In this document: piece after piece, positions 6,603 to 8,527 of the stretch
Position numbering within the stretch: position 1 is the first letter of the stretch
Layout of the letters: every line of letters starts with the position of its first letter
DNA from: an uncultured Desulfovibrio sp.
GTDB taxonomy: Bacteria > Desulfobacterota > Desulfovibrionia > Desulfovibrionales > Desulfovibrionaceae
Assembly (NCBI GenBank): GCA_900550745.1
Contig: URTO01000064.1
Span: 1 to 8,527, forward strand
Length of the DNA stretch: 8,527 nucleotides
Reading direction: 5' to 3'
The notes under the pieces: generated by a model
Told to the model about the DNA's origin: nothing
What the model saw: only the letters and a program-made list of their open reading frames with translations
The model's database searches: none
Made by a program: the position numbers and the translations under genes

Positions 6603-7679
6603 ATGGACTTGCCTTACATGCCCGGCGCCCGCCGCGTCTCCCCGGCGGGCTTCCCATGCGCTCCGGGACGCGTAGAAAACGGCGTGCGCAAACGCTTCCG
6701 GCTCATTGCGCTGCTCACGCTGGCCGTCTTCATGGCGGGGGGGACTGCGGCGTCCGCCGCGACGATTGCCAACCATATGGACTATCCCGTCGAAGGCTTT
6801 TCCCTTTGGTGTCAGGATCCCCAACAACAGTGGATCGAACGGAAGCTCACCGGGCATCTGGACATGGAACAGCAAGCCGCCGTCACGCTGCCCGAAGCCC
6901 CCTGCTTCTTCCTTGAGGCGGACATGGGCGACTATCTCCTGAGTTTCCCGATCAAGCAGGAGCTCCAAGCTGAGGATCTGCTCGATACGAGCTGCATGCC
7001 CGACCCCACGCTTGAGGTCTACCGGAAAGCGGAACCGCTGTTCATCGCTGACGGGGAGGAAAAAGATCGCGGGCTTGAGCGCGATCCCGACCGGAACCCG
7101 CCGGAAGTCATCCCCATCGGGCCCTTGCTCGATACCTTCAAAGGCGGCATGAGCGAACAGGAGTGCCTCATGTACGGCATCCCGCTGCGCCGGGAAAGCT
7201 ACAACGACAGCCAAAATTTCTCGATCAAGACCGCGATGGCCAGCGACGGGGTCGTCTGGCGCGGGATCATCTCCCTTTACAAGGATACGGAAACCAACAT
7301 CATAGGCTTGTCCCTGACCACGCCGCTCAACGAAGGGGCATTGGAGAAACTGTTTTCCGCGCTGTCCGGCAGGGCATACAAACACGTGGCGCTCGGCGAC
7401 GACGGCCCCGTGTATATGGATGATCCGATCATCAGCCCCGATCCCGCCGTCCGCAAGGAAGCCATCCGAAACATGCTTGTCCAACTGACGGCCCCGAACG
7501 CCGATCCCTATGACACGCATTTTGAACCCGATTCGCCCGAATGCCGTGAAAAGGACGCCAAGAAAGCGCAGGATGAAGCGCAATCCGCCTGCAGGGAACT
7601 GAGCGCGGATATCCGCATCGCTCCCGGCAGCGACCGCATCGAACTCTTCCTTCAGGAAGGGGAAGAGTCCGCCGAATAG
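6603..7679 (+). CDS. Secreted protein of unknown family with six cysteines
   Basis: A 358-residue protein I do not recognise. A charged N-terminal region (RKRFR, 29-33) is followed by a hydrophobic core (34-48) and a probable signal-peptidase I site TAASA-AT after residue 52, so the mature protein should be periplasmic or exported; no lipobox is visible. The n-region is long (about 30 residues). The mature part contains exactly six cysteines (70, 101, 131, 188, 314 and 330), compatible with three disulfides. The C-terminal 50 residues are charged and probably helical. AGGAGG (6593-6598) four bases before the ATG at 6603 fixes the start. The frame extends upstream to 6420, but that would overlap the DUF748 gene and bury the signal sequence. 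It lies 106 bases after the DUF748 gene on the same strand, so a shared envelope role is possible but unproven. Confidence 0.8.
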   Translation: MDLPYMPGARRVSPAGFPCAPGRVENGVRKRFRLIALLTLAVFMAGGTAASAATIANHMDYPVEGFSLWCQDPQQQWIERKLTGHLDMEQQAAVTLPEAPCFFLEADMGDYLLSFPIKQELQAEDLLDTSCMPDPTLEVYRKAEPLFIADGEEKDRGLERDPDRNPPEVIPIGPLLDTFKGGMSEQECLMYGIPLRRESYNDSQNFSIKTAMASDGVVWRGIISLYKDTETNIIGLSLTTPLNEGALEKLFSALSGRAYKHVALGDDGPVYMDDPIISPDPAVRKEAIRNMLVQLTAPNADPYDTHFEPDSPECREKDAKKAQDEAQSACRELSADIRIAPGSDRIELFLQEGEESAE

Positions 7680-7701
7680 CCGTCTGAGGAAGAAGGAATT
7701 G

Positions 7702-7740
7702 TTGAAGGGGGGAGGGAACCGTGTTCCTTCCTCCCTTCAA
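7702..7740 (+). terminator. Long hairpin after the secreted protein gene
   Basis: An 18-pair stem (TTGAAGGGGGGAGGGAAC with GTTCCTTCCTCCCTTCAA, two G-T pairs, no unpaired base) closes on a three-base loop CGT. It begins 22 bases past the stop codon, the usual place for a terminator, but no T-run follows (GCATGTACAG instead). The purine-rich/pyrimidine-rich arms are unusual. It could be a non-canonical terminator, a message-stabilising end, or a remnant of an inverted-repeat element. Confidence 0.5.
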
Positions 7741-7956
7741 GCATGTACAGTAGGGTTTGCTTGTTTCGCACCGTTGGCGGACTGAAACGCGGGAGAGAAG
7801 CCTCAGGCTTTTCAGGTCATGGCAAGGCTGAGGAACCGCGCGCGGAATTCGGAATAGGCGGCGACGCGGCAGCGGGAGGAACCCGCGCGAGAGAGCGATT
7901 TCTTCGATCTTCCGCAAGGTTTCCCTGTGAGAAGCCCACGCGCGAGCGTACTGTTT
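7741..7956. other. Unassigned, hairpin-rich stretch; no supported gene
   Basis: No recognisable protein in any frame. The plus frame of the downstream porin fragment is open back to an ATG at 7743, but its roughly 70 extra residues (Arg/Gly/Glu-rich) look like read-through of non-coding DNA. On the minus strand a frame from 7982 to a TGA at 7812 is open but has no plausible start. Local pairings include CCTCAGGCTT with AAGGCTGAGG (7801-7833, one mismatch) and GCGGG-AGGAA-CCCGC (7872-7886). It could be a structured intergenic region or the tail of a decayed minus-strand gene. Confidence 0.35.
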
Positions 7957-8231
7957 CCCACGATGCGATGGATGTCATCGGGCTAGCGGTTCCGGTACAG
8001 TTTGATGGCATCAGGATGAACCCCTTCGGAATGTACAGCGCGATCGGCAAGGACGCTCATTTCGGTGCCGGTGCCAATAACAAGACCGGAGTCGCCAGCG
8101 GATTGCTTCCTGTTGGTACAGAGAAGATTGTCGCTGACTCTCACGACAATCATGGCAATGCATGGTGGGGTGGCCTTTCCGCTGAAATGACGCTGTTCAG
8201 CCCGCTCAGGGTCGCCGTAGATGGCATTTAC
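7957..8231 (+). pseudogene. Internal fragment of a Desulfovibrio-type trimeric porin
   Basis: About 90 residues resemble the middle of the outer-membrane homotrimeric porins of Desulfovibrionaceae. Recognisable pieces are GLAVPVQFDGIRMNPFGMYS followed by AIGKDA, a GLLPVG segment, then GNAWWGGLSAEMTLFSPLR and VAVDGIY. As I recall them, the full-length porins have a similar order: LPLTFDG, PWGMYASVG, AGMYPVGG, GNAWWAGLTGEV, DPFRLAWDFNYGS. Such porins are about 450-480 residues with a signal peptide. Here both the N-terminal half and the C-terminal strands are missing: similarity starts abruptly near 7957 and stops near 8231, where the frame continues directly into an unrelated peptidase. There is no ribosome binding site or plausible start. 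The fragment may be a real deletion/recombination scar or a product of misassembly. Confidence 0.6.
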
Positions 8232-8527
8232 GATAAGATGGTGAAAAACAGAACCGAGCAGGCAAGACAGCTTGGCTATGAGAATTATGTGGAGCTTGGT
8301 TATTACCGTATGAACCGCAACTGTTATGACAAGGAAATGGTCGAAAATTTCCGGAAACAGGTGAAGGAATACTTTGTCCCATTTGCCAATAAACTCCACG
8401 AGCAGCGCAGACAGCGTATTGGTGTGGAGAAGCTTTCCTATATTGATACAGACGTCTATTTCACGAATGGAAATCCTGCGCCGGTCGGAACGCCGGAGGA
8501 AATTCTTGCGGCAGGACAGAAAATGTA
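8226..8527 (+). CDS. Internal fragment of an M3-family oligoendopeptidase (runs off the window)
   Basis: About 100 residues match the region upstream of the catalytic site in M3-family (PepF-like) zinc oligoendopeptidases of Firmicutes: IYDKMVKNRTEQARQLGY, then ENYVELGYYRMNR, CYDKEMVENFRKQVKEY, FVPFANKLHEQRRQRIG, and NGNPAPVGTPEEILAAGQKM at the edge. The HExxH zinc motif would lie further downstream, outside the window. The N-terminal part is absent and replaced in frame by the porin fragment. Composition changes here: 28 of 60 bases are G or C at 8241-8300, with AGA, TAT and AAT codons that are rare in the genes to the left. This suggests DNA from a lower-G+C organism, by assembly chimera or transfer. 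Family assignment is fairly confident; that it is an expressed gene is not. Confidence 0.7.
   Translation, partial: MYDKMVKNRTEQARQLGYENYVELGYYRMNRNCYDKEMVENFRKQVKEYFVPFANKLHEQRRQRIGVEKLSYIDTDVYFTNGNPAPVGTPEEILAAGQKM

Noticed and set aside
6297..7583. 428-codon minus-strand open frame across the end of DUF748 and the secreted-protein gene
   Set aside because: It spans two plus-strand genes and the A/T-rich gap between them, has no recognisable motifs, and no ribosome binding site supports its start.
7743..8527. A novel fused porin-peptidase gene starting at 7743
   Set aside because: The first ~70 residues look non-coding, the porin part lacks both ends and the peptidase part lacks its N-terminus. 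Two unrelated internal fragments with a composition shift indicate a chimera rather than a functional fusion.
1..8527. CRISPR arrays, tRNA or rRNA genes, transposase genes and defence-system modules
   Set aside because: I looked for regularly spaced short repeats, tRNA arms and familiar transposase or defence motifs on both strands and saw none. The only repeats are the two ~165-base elements and the partial match at the left edge.

Overview
The window is GC-rich (68% G+C in a 60-base sample from the large gene at 4201-4260) with dense coding. Several proteins point to the sulfate- or sulfite-reducing Desulfovibrionaceae (Desulfovibrio/Bilophila type): the RecR sequence, a Desulfovibrio-style porin fragment, and an AsmA-like envelope protein of the DUF748 type. 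This is an inference from remembered protein families; no search was run. It is clearly a Gram-negative with an outer membrane.

Layout, left to right. (1) A minus-strand DUF218/YdcF-like inner-membrane protein (stop at 82, preferred start at 639) with a terminator beyond its stop (22-55). (2) A 650-base divergent intergenic region holding two imperfect direct copies, roughly 80% alike, of a ~165-base element with inverted-repeat ends (798-962 and 1078-1243), probably MITE-like. (3) recR (1293-1904), recombination mediator. (4) A Bax inhibitor-1/YccA-type seven-helix membrane protein (2007-2708) with its own sigma70-like promoter. (5) Three consecutive stem-loops, the last a strong intrinsic terminator (2771-2810), ending only 23 bases before (6) a 1220-residue DUF748/AsmA-like protein (2834-6496), a probable envelope lipid-transport or assembly factor. 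(7) A 358-residue secreted protein of unknown family with six cysteines after its signal peptide (6603-7679), followed by a long perfect hairpin. (8) A disordered right end (7741-8527): about 215 bases with no recognisable gene, then ~90 codons from the middle of a Desulfovibrio-type trimeric porin, joined in frame to ~100 codons from the middle of an M3-family oligoendopeptidase of Firmicutes type, running off the window edge.

The genes do not form one pathway. RecR is a housekeeping repair protein. The YdcF-like, Bax1-I, DUF748 and secreted proteins are all envelope-associated, and only the last two are candidates for working together (adjacent, same strand, 106 bases apart). I found no convincing new defence or metabolic system. 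The strongest anomalies are the porin/peptidase chimera, which may be an assembly artefact, and the paired terminal-inverted-repeat elements.
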